64,000 bases of DNA from Cellulomonas hominis (GTDB lineage: Bacteria; Actinomycetota; Actinomycetes; Actinomycetales; Cellulomonadaceae): positions 62,001 through 126,000 of the forward strand of contig NZ_CABEGA010000001.1 in the NCBI RefSeq assembly GCF_901521055.1, in the 5' to 3' direction. Shown here one piece after another: positions 1 through 8,075 of this stretch. The notes beneath the pieces are model-generated. The model saw only the letters and a list, made by a program, of their open reading frames with translations, did not search any database and was not told where the DNA came from. Position numbers and translations under genes: made by a program. Positions within the stretch are counted from its first letter, which is position 1. Each line of letters begins with the position of its first letter.

Positions 1-1
1 C

Positions 2-1456
2 CACGGCGGGCAGATCGTCTCCGTCGGCCAGACGGAGCACCAGCAGATCTTCCCGCGGGCCGGCTGGGTCGAGCACGACCCGAACGAGATCTGGACCAAC
101 ACCCGCGAGGTCGTCGGCCTGGCCCTGTCGCGCGCGAACAAGACGCACGCCGACCTCGCCGCGGTCGGCATCACCAACCAGCGCGAGACCGCGGTGGTGT
201 GGGACCGGACCACCGGCCAGCCGGTGTACAACGCCATCGTCTGGCAGGACACCCGCACCCAGAAGATCGCCGACGACCTGGCGGCGCTCGGCGGCGGCGC
301 CGACCGGTACAAGGAGCGCGTCGGCCTGCCGCTCGCGACCTACTTCTCCGGCCCGAAGATCCGCTGGATCCTGGACAACGTCGAGGGCGCCCGCGAGAAG
401 GCGGAGCGCGGCGAGCTCGCGTTCGGCAACACCGACTCCTGGGTGCTGTGGAACATGACCGGCGGGGTCGACGGCGGCGTGCACGTCACCGACGTCACCA
501 ACGCGTCGCGCACCATGCTGATGAACGTCGACTCCCTCACCTGGAACGAGGAGATCGCGGCGGAGATGGGCGTGCCGCTGTCGATGCTCCCCGAGATCCG
601 CTCCTCCTCCGAGGTGTACGGCCACGGGCGTCAGGGCGGGCTCGTCCCGGGCGTGCCGATCGCGGGCATCCTCGGCGACCAGCAGGCCGCGACCTTCGGC
701 CAGGCCTGCTTCGAGGTCGGTACCGCGAAGAACACCTACGGCACCGGCAACTTCATGCTGCTGAACACCGGCACCGAGCCCGTGCAGTCCAAGAACGGCC
801 TGCTCACGACGGTCGCGTACAAGATCGGCGACGCCCCGCAGGTCTACGCGCTCGAGGGCTCGATCGCCGTGACCGGCTCGCTGGTGCAGTGGCTGCGCGA
901 CAACCTGGGCATGTTCACCGACGCCCCGGACATCGAGTACCTGGCGAGCAAGGTCGAGGACAACGGCGGCGCGTACTTCGTGCCGGCGTTCTCGGGCCTG
1001 TTCGCGCCGCACTGGCGGTCGGACGCCCGCGGCGCGCTGGTCGGGCTCACCCGGTTCGTCAACCGGAACCACATCGCCCGCGCGGCGCTGGAGGCGACGG
1101 CGTTCCAGACGCGCGAGGTGCTGGACGCCATGAACGCGGACTCCGGCGTCGACCTGACCGAGCTGAAGGTCGACGGCGGCATGACCGCCAACGACCTGCT
1201 CATGCAGTTCCAGGCCGACATCCTCGACGTCCCGGTCATCCGGCCGCAGGTCGCGGAGACCACGGCGCTCGGTGCCGCGTACGCCGCGGGCATCGCCGTC
1301 GGGTTCTGGAACGGCGAGCAGGACGTCATCGACAACTGGGCCGAGGGCAAGCGCTGGACCCCGGACCTGGACTCGGGCGAGCGCGACCGGCAGTACCGGC
1401 TCTGGAAGAAGGCCGTGACGAAGACCTTCGACTGGGTGGACGACGACGTGCGCTGA
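2..1456 (+). CDS. glpK: Glycerol kinase, 5' end cut off by the window
   Basis: FGGY-family kinase that phosphorylates glycerol to sn-glycerol 3-phosphate in the cytoplasm, committing it to lipid synthesis or glycolysis. The reading frame is open from base 2, and the first visible residues ([20 protein letters not shown]) continue into [11 protein letters not shown] and [19 protein letters not shown], which are signature glycerol kinase segments. About 25 N-terminal residues lie outside the window. Further marks are AIVWQDTRT, the glycerol/ATP-site stretch [13 protein letters not shown] and the C-terminal [18 protein letters not shown]. The later in-frame GTG at 194 is internal, not the start. 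A strong hairpin follows the stop codon. Identification is secure. Confidence 0.97.
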   Translation, partial: HGGQIVSVGQTEHQQIFPRAGWVEHDPNEIWTNTREVVGLALSRANKTHADLAAVGITNQRETAVVWDRTTGQPVYNAIVWQDTRTQKIADDLAALGGGADRYKERVGLPLATYFSGPKIRWILDNVEGAREKAERGELAFGNTDSWVLWNMTGGVDGGVHVTDVTNASRTMLMNVDSLTWNEEIAAEMGVPLSMLPEIRSSSEVYGHGRQGGLVPGVPIAGILGDQQAATFGQACFEVGTAKNTYGTGNFMLLNTGTEPVQSKNGLLTTVAYKIGDAPQVYALEGSIAVTGSLVQWLRDNLGMFTDAPDIEYLASKVEDNGGAYFVPAFSGLFAPHWRSDARGALVGLTRFVNRNHIARAALEATAFQTREVLDAMNADSGVDLTELKVDGGMTANDLLMQFQADILDVPVIRPQVAETTALGAAYAAGIAVGFWNGEQDVIDNWAEGKRWTPDLDSGERDRQYRLWKKAVTKTFDWVDDDVR

Positions 1457-1477
1457 CGCGCCCGGGTCCGCTCGCCG

Positions 1478-1526
1478 ACGCACGACGGCCCCGTCCCTCC
1501 ACGCGAGGGGCGGGGCCGTCGTGCGT
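1478..1526. terminator. Strong hairpin terminator between glpK and kdgK
   Basis: Perfect 16-bp inverted repeat: arms 1478-1493 and 1511-1526, 17-nt loop, about 20 nt after the glpK stop. There is no U-tract, as is common in high-GC actinobacteria. It lies between convergent genes and could serve both. Confidence 0.8.
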
Positions 1527-1555
1527 GCCCGTGCCGGCCGCGCGGGCCGCGCGGG

Positions 1556-2656
1556 TCAGCGGTCGACGCGCGCGCCGCCGCCCGCCGCGAGCTTGAGCAC
1601 CTCGGCCTTCGACGCCATCGTCGTGTCCCCCGGCGTCGTCATCGCCAGGGCGCCGTGCGCCGCGCCGTACTCCACGGCCGTCTGCAGCGGCTGCCCGTCG
1701 AGCAGGCCGTAGATCAGCCCGGAGGCGAACGAGTCGCCGCCGCCCACGCGGTCCAGGATCTCCAGCCCCGGCCGGTGGGTGGCCTGGACGAGCCCGGACT
1801 CCCGCGACCAGGCGATGGCGCCCCAGTCGTTGACCGTCGCGGTGCGGACCGTGCGCAGGGTGGTCGCGATGACCTGGAAGTTGTCGAACTCCCCCGCGAC
1901 GCGGTCGATCATCCGGGCGAACGAGTCGACCTCGATCGAGGAGATGTTCTCGTCCACCCCCTCGACGGCGAACCCGAGCGCCGCGGTGAAGTCCTCCTCG
2001 TTGCCGATCATCACGTCCACGTGGCGCGCGATCTCGCGGTTGACCTCCTGCGCGCGGGCCTGCCCGCCGACCGAGCGCCACAGGCTGGGCCGGTAGTTCA
2101 GGTCGTACGAGACGACCGTGCCGTGCCGCTTCGCGGCGGTGACCGCCGCCAGCGTCGTCGCGGCAGCCGTGTCGGACAGGGCCGCGAAGATGCCGCCGGT
2201 GTGCAGCCAGCGGACGCCGAGCTCGCCGAACAGGTGGTCCCAGTCGACGTCCCCGGGGGCGAGCCGGCTCACCGCGGTGTGGCCCCGGTCCGAGACGCCG
2301 ACCGCGCCCCGCACGCCGAACCCGCGCTCGGTGAAGTTCAGGCCGTTGCGCGCCTCGCGGCCGATGCCGTCGTACGGCACCCACCGGATGAGCGACGTGT
2401 CGACGCCGCCCTGGAGCACGAGGTCCTCCACCAGCCGGCCGATCTCGTTGTCCGCCAGCGCGGTCACCACCGCGGCCCGCAGCCCGAACGCGCGGCGCAG
2501 GCCACGGCTGACGTTGTACTCGCCGCCGCCCTCGGAGACCCGGAGCTGGCGGGCGGTGCGGATCCGCCCCTCCCCCGGGTCGAGGCGGAGCATGACCTCG
2601 CCGAGCGAGACGGCGTCGTAGCGGACATCGGCGGCGGGGCGGATCTGCAGGGACAC
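1556..2656 (-). CDS. kdgK: PfkB-family sugar kinase, probable 2-keto-3-deoxygluconate kinase
   Basis: 366-residue ribokinase-fold kinase. Its likely reaction is ATP-dependent phosphorylation of 2-keto-3-deoxygluconate to KDPG, the substrate of the aldolase encoded just upstream. The N-terminus has the PfkB sugar-binding pattern (GEVMLRLDPGEGR, then GGGEYNVSRGLRRAFG), and the C-terminal anion-hole/catalytic motif is RVGGGDSFASGLIYGLLDG. The GTG start is preceded by an AGAGGA Shine-Dalgarno 4 nt upstream. It follows eda by 42 nt and is surely co-transcribed. Substrate assignment rests mainly on this pairing; other keto-sugar kinase specificities cannot be excluded. Confidence 0.88.
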   Translation of the reverse strand: MSLQIRPAADVRYDAVSLGEVMLRLDPGEGRIRTARQLRVSEGGGEYNVSRGLRRAFGLRAAVVTALADNEIGRLVEDLVLQGGVDTSLIRWVPYDGIGREARNGLNFTERGFGVRGAVGVSDRGHTAVSRLAPGDVDWDHLFGELGVRWLHTGGIFAALSDTAAATTLAAVTAAKRHGTVVSYDLNYRPSLWRSVGGQARAQEVNREIARHVDVMIGNEEDFTAALGFAVEGVDENISSIEVDSFARMIDRVAGEFDNFQVIATTLRTVRTATVNDWGAIAWSRESGLVQATHRPGLEILDRVGGGDSFASGLIYGLLDGQPLQTAVEYGAAHGALAMTTPGDTTMASKAEVLKLAAGGGARVDR

Positions 2657-2698
2657 GGGTTCCTCTTCCAGGCGGGGGGTGGGGGGTCGGGCGGCGGG

Positions 2699-3352
2699 TC
2701 AGGCCGGGGTGAGCACGTCCGGGCGCAGGCGGGTGGCGAGCGCGACGGCGTCGGCGACCAGCGCCTGCACCCCGTCCAGGTCGCCCGCCAGGACGCGGTC
2801 GCGCGGGACCATCCACGAGCCGCCGACCGCCGCGACGCACGGCAGGGCGAGGTACTCGTGCAGGTTCGACGGGCCGACGCCGCCGGTGGGGACGAAGCCG
2901 ACGCCGCCGAACGGGGCCGCGAGCGCCGCGATCGCCCCGCTCCCGCCGGACGTGCCGGCGGGGAAGAACTTCACGGTGCGCAGTCCCAGGTCGAGCGCGG
3001 CCTGCACCTCGGTCGCCGTGACGGCCCCGGGCAGGACGGGCACGCCGTGCTCCTGGGCCCGCTCGACCACGGCCCGGGAGGTCCCGGGCGACACGAGGTA
3101 CCGGGCCCCGGCGGCGACGGCCGCGTCGACCTGCTCGGGCGTGACCACGGTGCCCGCGCCGACGAGCACGTCCCCGCGGTCCGCCATCGCGCGGATCGCG
3201 TCGGGTGCCGCCGCGGTGCGGAACGTGACCTCGGCGACGGGCAGCCCGCCGGCGACGAGCGCCTGGGCCAGGGGGCCGGCGTCGCGCGCCTCGTCGAGGA
3301 CGACCACGGGGACGAGCCGGTGCGCGGCGAGCTGGGTCAGGACGTCGGTCAT
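2699..3352 (-). CDS. eda: KDPG/KHG aldolase
   Basis: 217-residue class I aldolase that cleaves 2-keto-3-deoxy-6-phosphogluconate to pyruvate and glyceraldehyde 3-phosphate (lower Entner-Doudoroff/uronate route). The TIM-barrel motifs are present: catalytic Glu in AEVTFRT, GAGTVVTPEQVDAAVAAGARYLVSPG, and the Schiff-base Lys in GLRTVKFFPAG. I place the start at 3352 (MTDVLTQL) because an ideal GGAGG lies 5 nt upstream; a longer frame to 3412 would run through the operator region. First gene of the eda-kdgK operon, with two palindromic operators immediately upstream and an iclR gene next door. Confidence 0.95.
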   Translation of the reverse strand: MTDVLTQLAAHRLVPVVVLDEARDAGPLAQALVAGGLPVAEVTFRTAAAPDAIRAMADRGDVLVGAGTVVTPEQVDAAVAAGARYLVSPGTSRAVVERAQEHGVPVLPGAVTATEVQAALDLGLRTVKFFPAGTSGGSGAIAALAAPFGGVGFVPTGGVGPSNLHEYLALPCVAAVGGSWMVPRDRVLAGDLDGVQALVADAVALATRLRPDVLTPA

Positions 3353-3362
3353 GCGATCCTCC

Positions 3363-3379
3363 GTTGCGCTGTGCGCAAC
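3363..3379. promoter_or_regulatory. Operator-like palindrome 1 upstream of eda
   Basis: Perfect inverted repeat GTTGCG-N5-CGCAAC 11 nt upstream of the eda start codon, overlapping the edge of the ribosome-binding region. Probable site for the adjacent IclR regulator. Confidence 0.6.
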
Positions 3380-3383
3380 GAGT

Positions 3384-3400
3384 GCTGCGCTCTCCGCAAC
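3384..3400. promoter_or_regulatory. Operator-like palindrome 2 upstream of eda
   Basis: Near-perfect second copy (GCTGCG-N5-CGCAAC), starting exactly 21 bp after the first, so both lie on the same DNA face two helical turns apart. This fits cooperative binding by a dimeric or tetrameric IclR protein. Confidence 0.55.
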
Positions 3401-3522
3401 GCATCGTGGCACAGCACCGCCCGCGGATCAACGTCGGCGCACGACGAGGACGCGCACGACGACGGCGCGCATGCCGACGGCGCGCACGCCCCGGGGGCGC
3501 GCGCGTCGGACGCGGCGGTGCG

Positions 3523-4311
3523 TCAGGCCGGGAGGGCGAGGCCGTCCGGCAGCAGGGGCGGCAGGACGCGCAGCACGTCGGCGTGCAGGGCGGCCATGCG
3601 GTCGGGGTCCATCCGGTCCGCGGGGGCGGTGATGCTCAGCGCCGCCGCGGGCCGGCCGCCGCGCAGCAGCGGCACGGCGAGGCAGGCGATCCCGGGCTCG
3701 TTCTCCTGCACCTCGACGGCGTAGCCGCGCTCGCGCGCCCGGTCGAGCTCCGTGGCGACGTGGTCCAGGGCCACCCGCCCGGCCGGCTCGACCGCCTGCA
3801 CGTACCCGTCGAGGGCGGCGCGGGTGGTCCCGGCGAACGCGAGCATCGCGCGACCGAGGGCCGTGGTCGCCGCCCAGTTGCGGCGGCCGACCGCGGACCA
3901 CACCCGCACGGCGCGCTCCGGCTCCACCTTGTCCAGGTAGACCACCTGCACGCCGCTGAGGACGCCGAGGTGCACGAGCTCGTCCGTGGCGGCGCACACC
4001 GCGACCAGCGCGCCGTGCAGCCGGGCGGGCAGGTCCTCCTCCGCGAGGTACCGGTCGGCGAGCCGCAGGGCCGCGGGACCGAGCGCGTACCGCCCCGTCC
4101 CGGGGTCCTGGGCCACGTAGTCCCGGTGCCGGAGGGCCGCGAGCGAGCGGTGCACGGTCGTCTTGTGCACGCCGAGCGCCGCGGACAGGTCGGCGAGCGC
4201 CGCCCCCGCGGGACCCGAGGCCGCGACGACCTCGAGCACGCGCAGGGCCCGGTCGACGCCCTCCACCGGCGGCGTCGCGCCGGCCACCCGGTCGTCCGTC
4301 TCGTCCTGCAC
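3523..4311 (-). CDS. IclR-family transcriptional regulator, probable regulator of eda-kdgK
   Basis: 262 residues: N-terminal winged helix (about residues 18-80, with LADLSAALGVHKTTVHRSLAALRHRDYV) and C-terminal IclR effector domain (to about 255, ending with the usual SITAPADRM region). It lies directly upstream of eda-kdgK on the same strand with 170 nt between, and that gap carries two palindromic operators, so it probably controls this operon in response to a keto-sugar acid or KDPG. The GTG start sits 6 nt after a TAGGGT -10 element, so the mRNA is probably leaderless. The ligand is inferred from context only. Confidence 0.9.
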   Translation of the reverse strand: MQDETDDRVAGATPPVEGVDRALRVLEVVAASGPAGAALADLSAALGVHKTTVHRSLAALRHRDYVAQDPGTGRYALGPAALRLADRYLAEEDLPARLHGALVAVCAATDELVHLGVLSGVQVVYLDKVEPERAVRVWSAVGRRNWAATTALGRAMLAFAGTTRAALDGYVQAVEPAGRVALDHVATELDRARERGYAVEVQENEPGIACLAVPLLRGGRPAAALSITAPADRMDPDRMAALHADVLRVLPPLLPDGLALPA

Positions 4312-4317
4312 GCGCCC

Positions 4318-4323
4318 ACCCTA
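4318..4323 (-). promoter_or_regulatory. -10 element for leaderless iclR transcript
   Basis: TAGGGT on the minus strand, ending 6 nt before the GTG start of the IclR gene, which places the expected transcription start at or next to the start codon. Confidence 0.55.
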
Positions 4324-4342
4324 GGGTCTCGGCGCGGGTGCC

Positions 4343-5740
4343 TCAGCCGCCCAGCGCCGTGATCAGGACCCGCGCGACCGAGAAGTAGATGATCAGCCCG
4401 GTGCCGTCGACCAGCGTCGTGATGAGCGGGCCCGAGCCGACCGCCGGGTCGACCCCCACGCGGCGCAGGACCAGGGGCAGCACCGACGCGATCAGCGAGG
4501 ACCACACGATGATCGCCGCGGCGGAGACCGCGACGGTCAGCGCGACCTCGCCCCCGACGCCCTGCCACCACGCGCGCAGCCAGCCGGCCCCGGCGATCGT
4601 CACCGCGACCATCACGCCGGTGGTGAGCTCCTTGCGCACCACCCGGCCCGCGTCCCGCAGCCGGACGCTGCCGGTCGCCATCGCGCGGATCACCGTCGCC
4701 GTGATCTGGGTGCCGGCGTTCCCGCCCGCCCCGATGAGCAGCGGCACGAAGAAGCTGAGGGCCAGGACCGTCGCCAGCTCGTCCTCGTACGCCTCCAGCA
4801 CGCTGCCCGTGATCATCGACGCGACGAACAGCACGAGCATCCACACGATCCGCTTGCGCCACAGCAGGAACGGCGAGGCCCGCAGGTACGGCACGTCCAG
4901 CGGCTCCGCCCCGCCCTGCCGGACGGCGTCCTCGGTCGCCTCCTGCTCGACGATCTCGGCGACGTCGTCCGGGGTGAGCACGCCGAGCAGCCGCCCCTCG
5001 TCCACGACGGGCAGCGCGGGCAGCCGGTGCCCGTGCAGCAGCCGGGCGGCGTGCTCCCGGTCCGCGGTGGGCTCGACGGCGACGAGGTCCTCCCGCATCA
5101 GGTCCGCGACGAGCACGCCGGGCGCGGCGAGCACCAGGTCGCGGAACGACACGACGCCGAGCAGGGCGGCACCGGCGGCGTCGGCCGGGGCGGTCGTCAC
5201 GTACACCTCGCCGCTGCGGGCCGTCGCGTCGGGCTGCGCCCGCAGGGAGTCGACGGCCTCCCGCACCGTCATGGTCGGGCGGACGGTCACGACCTCCGGG
5301 TTCATCCACGCGGCGGCCGCCCCCGCCGGCCACGCGAGGAGCCCCCGCACGACGGCGGACCGGGCCACGCGCATGGCCCCGAGCAGCCGGCCGCGCACGT
5401 CGTCGGGCAGCACCCGCAGCACCTCGGCCGCCTCGTCGGCGCCGAGGCTGTCCACCAGCCCGGCACCGACCGCGGCGGGGACCACGAGCAGCACCTCGGC
5501 GGCGGCGTGCGGGTCGAGGGAGCCCAGCAGGTCGGCGGCGGTCGCCGGGTCGAGCAGCCGGACGAGGTCGCGGACCTGCGCGTCGGACAGGTCGGCGACC
5601 TGGTCGGCGCGGGCGCGGCGGTCGGTGGTCGACGCGAGCCAGAGCTCCACGGCGCGCCGGGTGCCGACGGCGACGACGTCGTGCAGGTCGAGGGCGGGCG
5701 CCGGGCGGCGCGCGTGCAGGACGGGGGTGGGCAGGTTCAT
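4343..5740 (-). CDS. mgtE: Magnesium transporter MgtE
   Basis: 465-residue Mg2+ channel/transporter of the plasma membrane. It has the cytosolic helical N domain (residues about 15-120, PDDVRGRLLGAMRVA), paired CBS domains (about 125-255, SLRAQPDATARSGEVYV and LLGVLTPDDVAEIVEQEATEDA) and a C-terminal five-helix membrane domain with the conserved pore-region sequence FVPLLIGAGGNAGTQITATVIRAMATG. I choose ATG at 5740 because AGGAG lies 6 nt upstream; an open frame continues to 5869 without comparable support. It is preceded by an approximately 390-nt leader with its own promoter, an upstream ORF and a long-range inverted repeat, implying control after transcription initiation. Confidence 0.95.
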   Translation of the reverse strand: MNLPTPVLHARRPAPALDLHDVVAVGTRRAVELWLASTTDRRARADQVADLSDAQVRDLVRLLDPATAADLLGSLDPHAAAEVLLVVPAAVGAGLVDSLGADEAAEVLRVLPDDVRGRLLGAMRVARSAVVRGLLAWPAGAAAAWMNPEVVTVRPTMTVREAVDSLRAQPDATARSGEVYVTTAPADAAGAALLGVVSFRDLVLAAPGVLVADLMREDLVAVEPTADREHAARLLHGHRLPALPVVDEGRLLGVLTPDDVAEIVEQEATEDAVRQGGAEPLDVPYLRASPFLLWRKRIVWMLVLFVASMITGSVLEAYEDELATVLALSFFVPLLIGAGGNAGTQITATVIRAMATGSVRLRDAGRVVRKELTTGVMVAVTIAGAGWLRAWWQGVGGEVALTVAVSAAAIIVWSSLIASVLPLVLRRVGVDPAVGSGPLITTLVDGTGLIIYFSVARVLITALGG

Positions 5741-5968
5741 GACGAGCTCCTGACGGGGCGGGCCACGCGACGCGGCGTCCCGGCGCACCGCGGCCGGGAC
5801 CCGGTGCGGCACCGTCATCGGCGCGGCGGCCCGCTGCTGCGGGGCGGCGCGCCATCGGCGGCACGGCACGGGACACCGGTGGGCGGTGGCACGGCGGACG
5901 TCACGGCGCGTCGTCGATGACGGGGGCCGGTGACGGGTGAGGGCGCCGCGCGGTGGCGGCGCGGGTGC

Positions 5969-6059
5969 TCCGTCGACGCCCGTCGACCTGCGCGGCAGGA
6001 GCCGGCGGCCCTCGAGGGCGGCTCAGGCCTGCGCGCGCAGCACGACGGGCGTCGACGGA
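5969..6059. repeat. 17-bp perfect long-range inverted repeat in the mgtE leader
   Basis: Arms 5969-5985 and 6043-6059 are exact reverse complements (17 of 17), separated by 57 nt. In the mgtE transcript the 5' arm is formed by codons 8-14 of the upstream ORF and the 3' arm lies after its stop codon. Ribosome occupancy of the ORF would therefore block the stem. The intervening segment contains a smaller 12-nt palindrome around 6008-6019. Confidence 0.75.
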
Positions 6060-6085
6060 TGCCGACTGCTCGCGGTGTCGTCCAT
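6023..6085 (-). CDS. 20-codon upstream ORF (leader peptide) in the mgtE 5' leader
   Basis: Encodes MDDTASSRHPSTPVVLRAQA. It starts with ATG 6 nt downstream of an exceptionally strong Shine-Dalgarno (GAGGAGGTG), inside the leader between the mgtE promoter and mgtE. It begins about 40 nt after the predicted transcription start and ends 282 nt before the mgtE start. Its codons for residues 8-14 form one arm of a 17-bp hairpin with downstream leader RNA, the arrangement of translation-coupled attenuators. I do not recognise the peptide family. It has two prolines (HPSTP) but is not the proline-rich MgtL type. Function as a leader peptide is inference; the ORF and its ribosome-binding site are visible. 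Confidence 0.6.
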   Translation of the reverse strand: MDDTASSRHPSTPVVLRAQA

Positions 6086-6110
6086 CGCGTCCACCTCCTC
6101 GCCGTCGTGC

Positions 6111-6132
6111 GGGCGGGCCGGCCGGCCCGCCC
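6111..6132. repeat. 22-bp perfect palindrome at the predicted mgtE transcription start
   Basis: Self-complementary G/C-only palindrome centred between 6121 and 6122. It starts 3 bp downstream of the -10 element of the mgtE leader promoter and lies 43 nt after the stop of the iron ABC ATPase gene. It could be a protein-binding operator over the start site, or a rho-independent-like end signal for the iron operon. Confidence 0.6.
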
Positions 6133-6135
6133 CGA

Positions 6136-6164
6136 ACCCTAGACTCCGGCCGGGAGCCTGCCAA
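6136..6164 (-). promoter_or_regulatory. Near-consensus sigma-70-type promoter for the mgtE leader
   Basis: On the minus strand: -35 TTGGCA (6159-6164), 17-bp spacer, -10 TAGGGT (6136-6141). Transcription would start near 6129 and produce an approximately 390-nt leader before mgtE. Confidence 0.7.
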
Positions 6165-6174
6165 CCCGTCCCCG

Positions 6175-6999
6175 TCAGCCCCGGCGCGAGGTCCGGGCGA
6201 GCGGCACCACCAGCGGCGTGCCGGCCTGGGGATCGGGCACGATCTCGCACGCGAGGCCGAAGACGTCCTGCACGAGCCCGGCGGTGATCACCGCGGCGGG
6301 CTCCCCCTGCGCCACGACCGCGCCGTCGCGCATGACCACGAGGTGCGTCGCGTACCGGGCGGCCTGGTTGAGGTCGTGCAGCACCGCGACGACCGTGCGG
6401 CCGTCGTGGTGCAGGTCCTGGCACAGGTCCAGCAGGTCGACCTGGTTCGCGATGTCCAGGAACGTCGTCGGCTCGTCCAGCAGCACGTACCGCGTGTCCT
6501 GCGCGAGGACGAGCGCGAGCCAGACCCGCTGCCGCTGCCCGCCGGACAGGTCGGCGACGGGCCGGTCCGCGAGGTCCGCGACCCCGGTGGCGGCGAGGGC
6601 GGCGTCCACGATGCCGGCGTCCTCCGGGCGCCACTGCCGCAGCACGGAGTGGTACGGGTGCCGGCCGCGGCCGACGAGGTCGCGCACCCGCACCTGGTCG
6701 GGCGCGACGGGCGACTGCGGCAGGAACGCGAGGCGGCGGGCGACCTCCTTGCTGCGGTACGTGCCGATCGGCCGTCCGTCCAGCAGCACCTCGCCCGCGT
6801 CCGGCCGGTGCGTGCGGGCGAGCGCCTTGAGGAGCGTCGACTTGCCGCAGCCGTTGGGCCCGACGATCGCCGTGAACCCCCCGGTCGGCACGTCGAGGTC
6901 CAGGTCCCGCGCCACGACGAGCCGGTCGTACGCCAGGGTCAGCCCCCGCGCCGCCAGGCCCGCCGTCGTCGTCCCCGCGTCGGTCGCCGTCGTCGTCAC
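6175..6999 (-). CDS. Iron-siderophore ABC transporter ATP-binding protein (FepC-like)
   Basis: 274-residue cytoplasmic ATPase powering siderophore-iron import. Walker A is GPNGCGKST, the signature LSGGQRQR, Walker B VLLDEPTTFLD followed by the H-loop VLHDLNQAARYATH. The FecE/FepC class is shown by LPQSPVAPDQVRVRDLVGRGRHPYH. GTG start overlapping the upstream permease stop by 4 nt (GTGA), so it is translationally coupled. Last gene of a four-gene operon (binding protein, two permeases, ATPase) under an iron box. Confidence 0.93.
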   Translation of the reverse strand: MTTTATDAGTTTAGLAARGLTLAYDRLVVARDLDLDVPTGGFTAIVGPNGCGKSTLLKALARTHRPDAGEVLLDGRPIGTYRSKEVARRLAFLPQSPVAPDQVRVRDLVGRGRHPYHSVLRQWRPEDAGIVDAALAATGVADLADRPVADLSGGQRQRVWLALVLAQDTRYVLLDEPTTFLDIANQVDLLDLCQDLHHDGRTVVAVLHDLNQAARYATHLVVMRDGAVVAQGEPAAVITAGLVQDVFGLACEIVPDPQAGTPLVVPLARTSRRG

Positions 7000-8075
7000 A
7001 TCCGTCCCTTCCGCCACTCCGCCAGGAGCAGGAACCCGAGGTACGCCCCACCGACCGCGCCGGTGAGGATGCCGACAGGCAGCCCGTCCGCCCAGGGCGC
7101 CTGCTGCACCACCAGGTCGGCGACCACCATGATCAGCGCGCCGGTGACCGCCGCCGCGAGGACCCCGGCCCCGGCCGAGCCGGTGAGCCGGCGCGCGACC
7201 TGGGGCGCGGTCAGCGCGACGAAGGCGATCGGCCCGGCGACGGTGGCGGCCGCCGCGGCGGCGAGCACCGCCACCACGATCGCGAGCGCGCGGGTGCGCC
7301 GCGCCTGCCCGCCGAGCGTGTCGGCGAGCTCGTCGCCCATCTCGATCAGCCGGAGCCGGTCCGACAGCACCAGGGCGAGCGGCAGGACCACCAGCAGCGC
7401 GAGCCCGATCAGCCGCGCGTCGGCCCACGACGCCGCGGCGACCGACCCGGTGAGGTACGCCGCGAGCTGCGCGGCCTGGTCCCGCAGCACTGTCGAGACC
7501 ACGTACTGCGTCACGGCGCTCGCCATCGCGGCCACGCCGATCCCCGCGACGATGACCCGGCCGGGCGAGCCGAAACCCGTGCCGGTGGCCAGCGCGACCA
7601 GCAGCATGGCCACGCCCGCGCCGGCGAGCGCCCCGAGCGGGACCGGGACGACGCCCGGCCAGAGCAGCGCGGCGAGCGCGGCCCCGGCGCCCGCGCCGGC
7701 ACCGAGCCCGATGACGTCCGGGCTGCCGAGCGGGTTCCGCGTCACCGTCTGGAACAGGGCCCCGGAGAGCCCGAGCGCGGCGCCGACGCCGGCGGAGACG
7801 ACGAGCCGCGGCCCGCGAAGCCGGTGCAGCACGAAGCCGGCCTTGCCGCCGGGGTCGTGCAGCAGCGTCCCGGGCAGGTCGGCGAGCGGGATGCCGAGCC
7901 GGCCGAGGGTGAGCGTGGCCACGCCGGCCGCCAGCAGGGCGAGCACGAGCACGCCGCCCCAGACGAGCGCGCGCGGGTCGACGGGCAGCGCGAGCACGCG
8001 CCCCACGCGCAGCACCCGGGCGGGCCGGCCGGCCGGCGGCGCGGGGGCCCGGGTCACCGGGGGCGCCGCGGTCAC
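6996..8075 (-). CDS. FecCD-family iron-siderophore ABC permease (second subunit)
   Basis: 359-residue integral membrane protein of the BtuC/FecD type with about ten helices. Family marks are the N-terminal PDVIGLGAGAGAGAALAAL stretch, and GPIAFVALTAPQVARRLTG near the ATPase-coupling region. GTG start at 8075 overlaps the stop of the preceding permease by 4 nt. It forms the heterodimeric channel with the neighbouring permease. Which siderophore is carried cannot be told from sequence. Confidence 0.92.
   Translation of the reverse strand: MTAAPPVTRAPAPPAGRPARVLRVGRVLALPVDPRALVWGGVLVLALLAAGVATLTLGRLGIPLADLPGTLLHDPGGKAGFVLHRLRGPRLVVSAGVGAALGLSGALFQTVTRNPLGSPDVIGLGAGAGAGAALAALLWPGVVPVPLGALAGAGVAMLLVALATGTGFGSPGRVIVAGIGVAAMASAVTQYVVSTVLRDQAAQLAAYLTGSVAAASWADARLIGLALLVVLPLALVLSDRLRLIEMGDELADTLGGQARRTRALAIVVAVLAAAAAATVAGPIAFVALTAPQVARRLTGSAGAGVLAAAVTGALIMVVADLVVQQAPWADGLPVGILTGAVGGAYLGFLLLAEWRKGRM

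Noticed and set aside
5901-6164. 87-codon minus-strand frame overlapping the mgtE leader
   Set aside because: Starts upstream of the predicted transcript, has no good ribosome site and is Arg/Ala/Pro-rich low-complexity sequence. The 20-codon ORF in another frame has the strong ribosome site.
5741-6174. M-box (ykoK) magnesium riboswitch in the mgtE leader
   Set aside because: I looked for the conserved M-box segments on the leader strand and found none. The leader instead has a uORF and a long-range inverted repeat.
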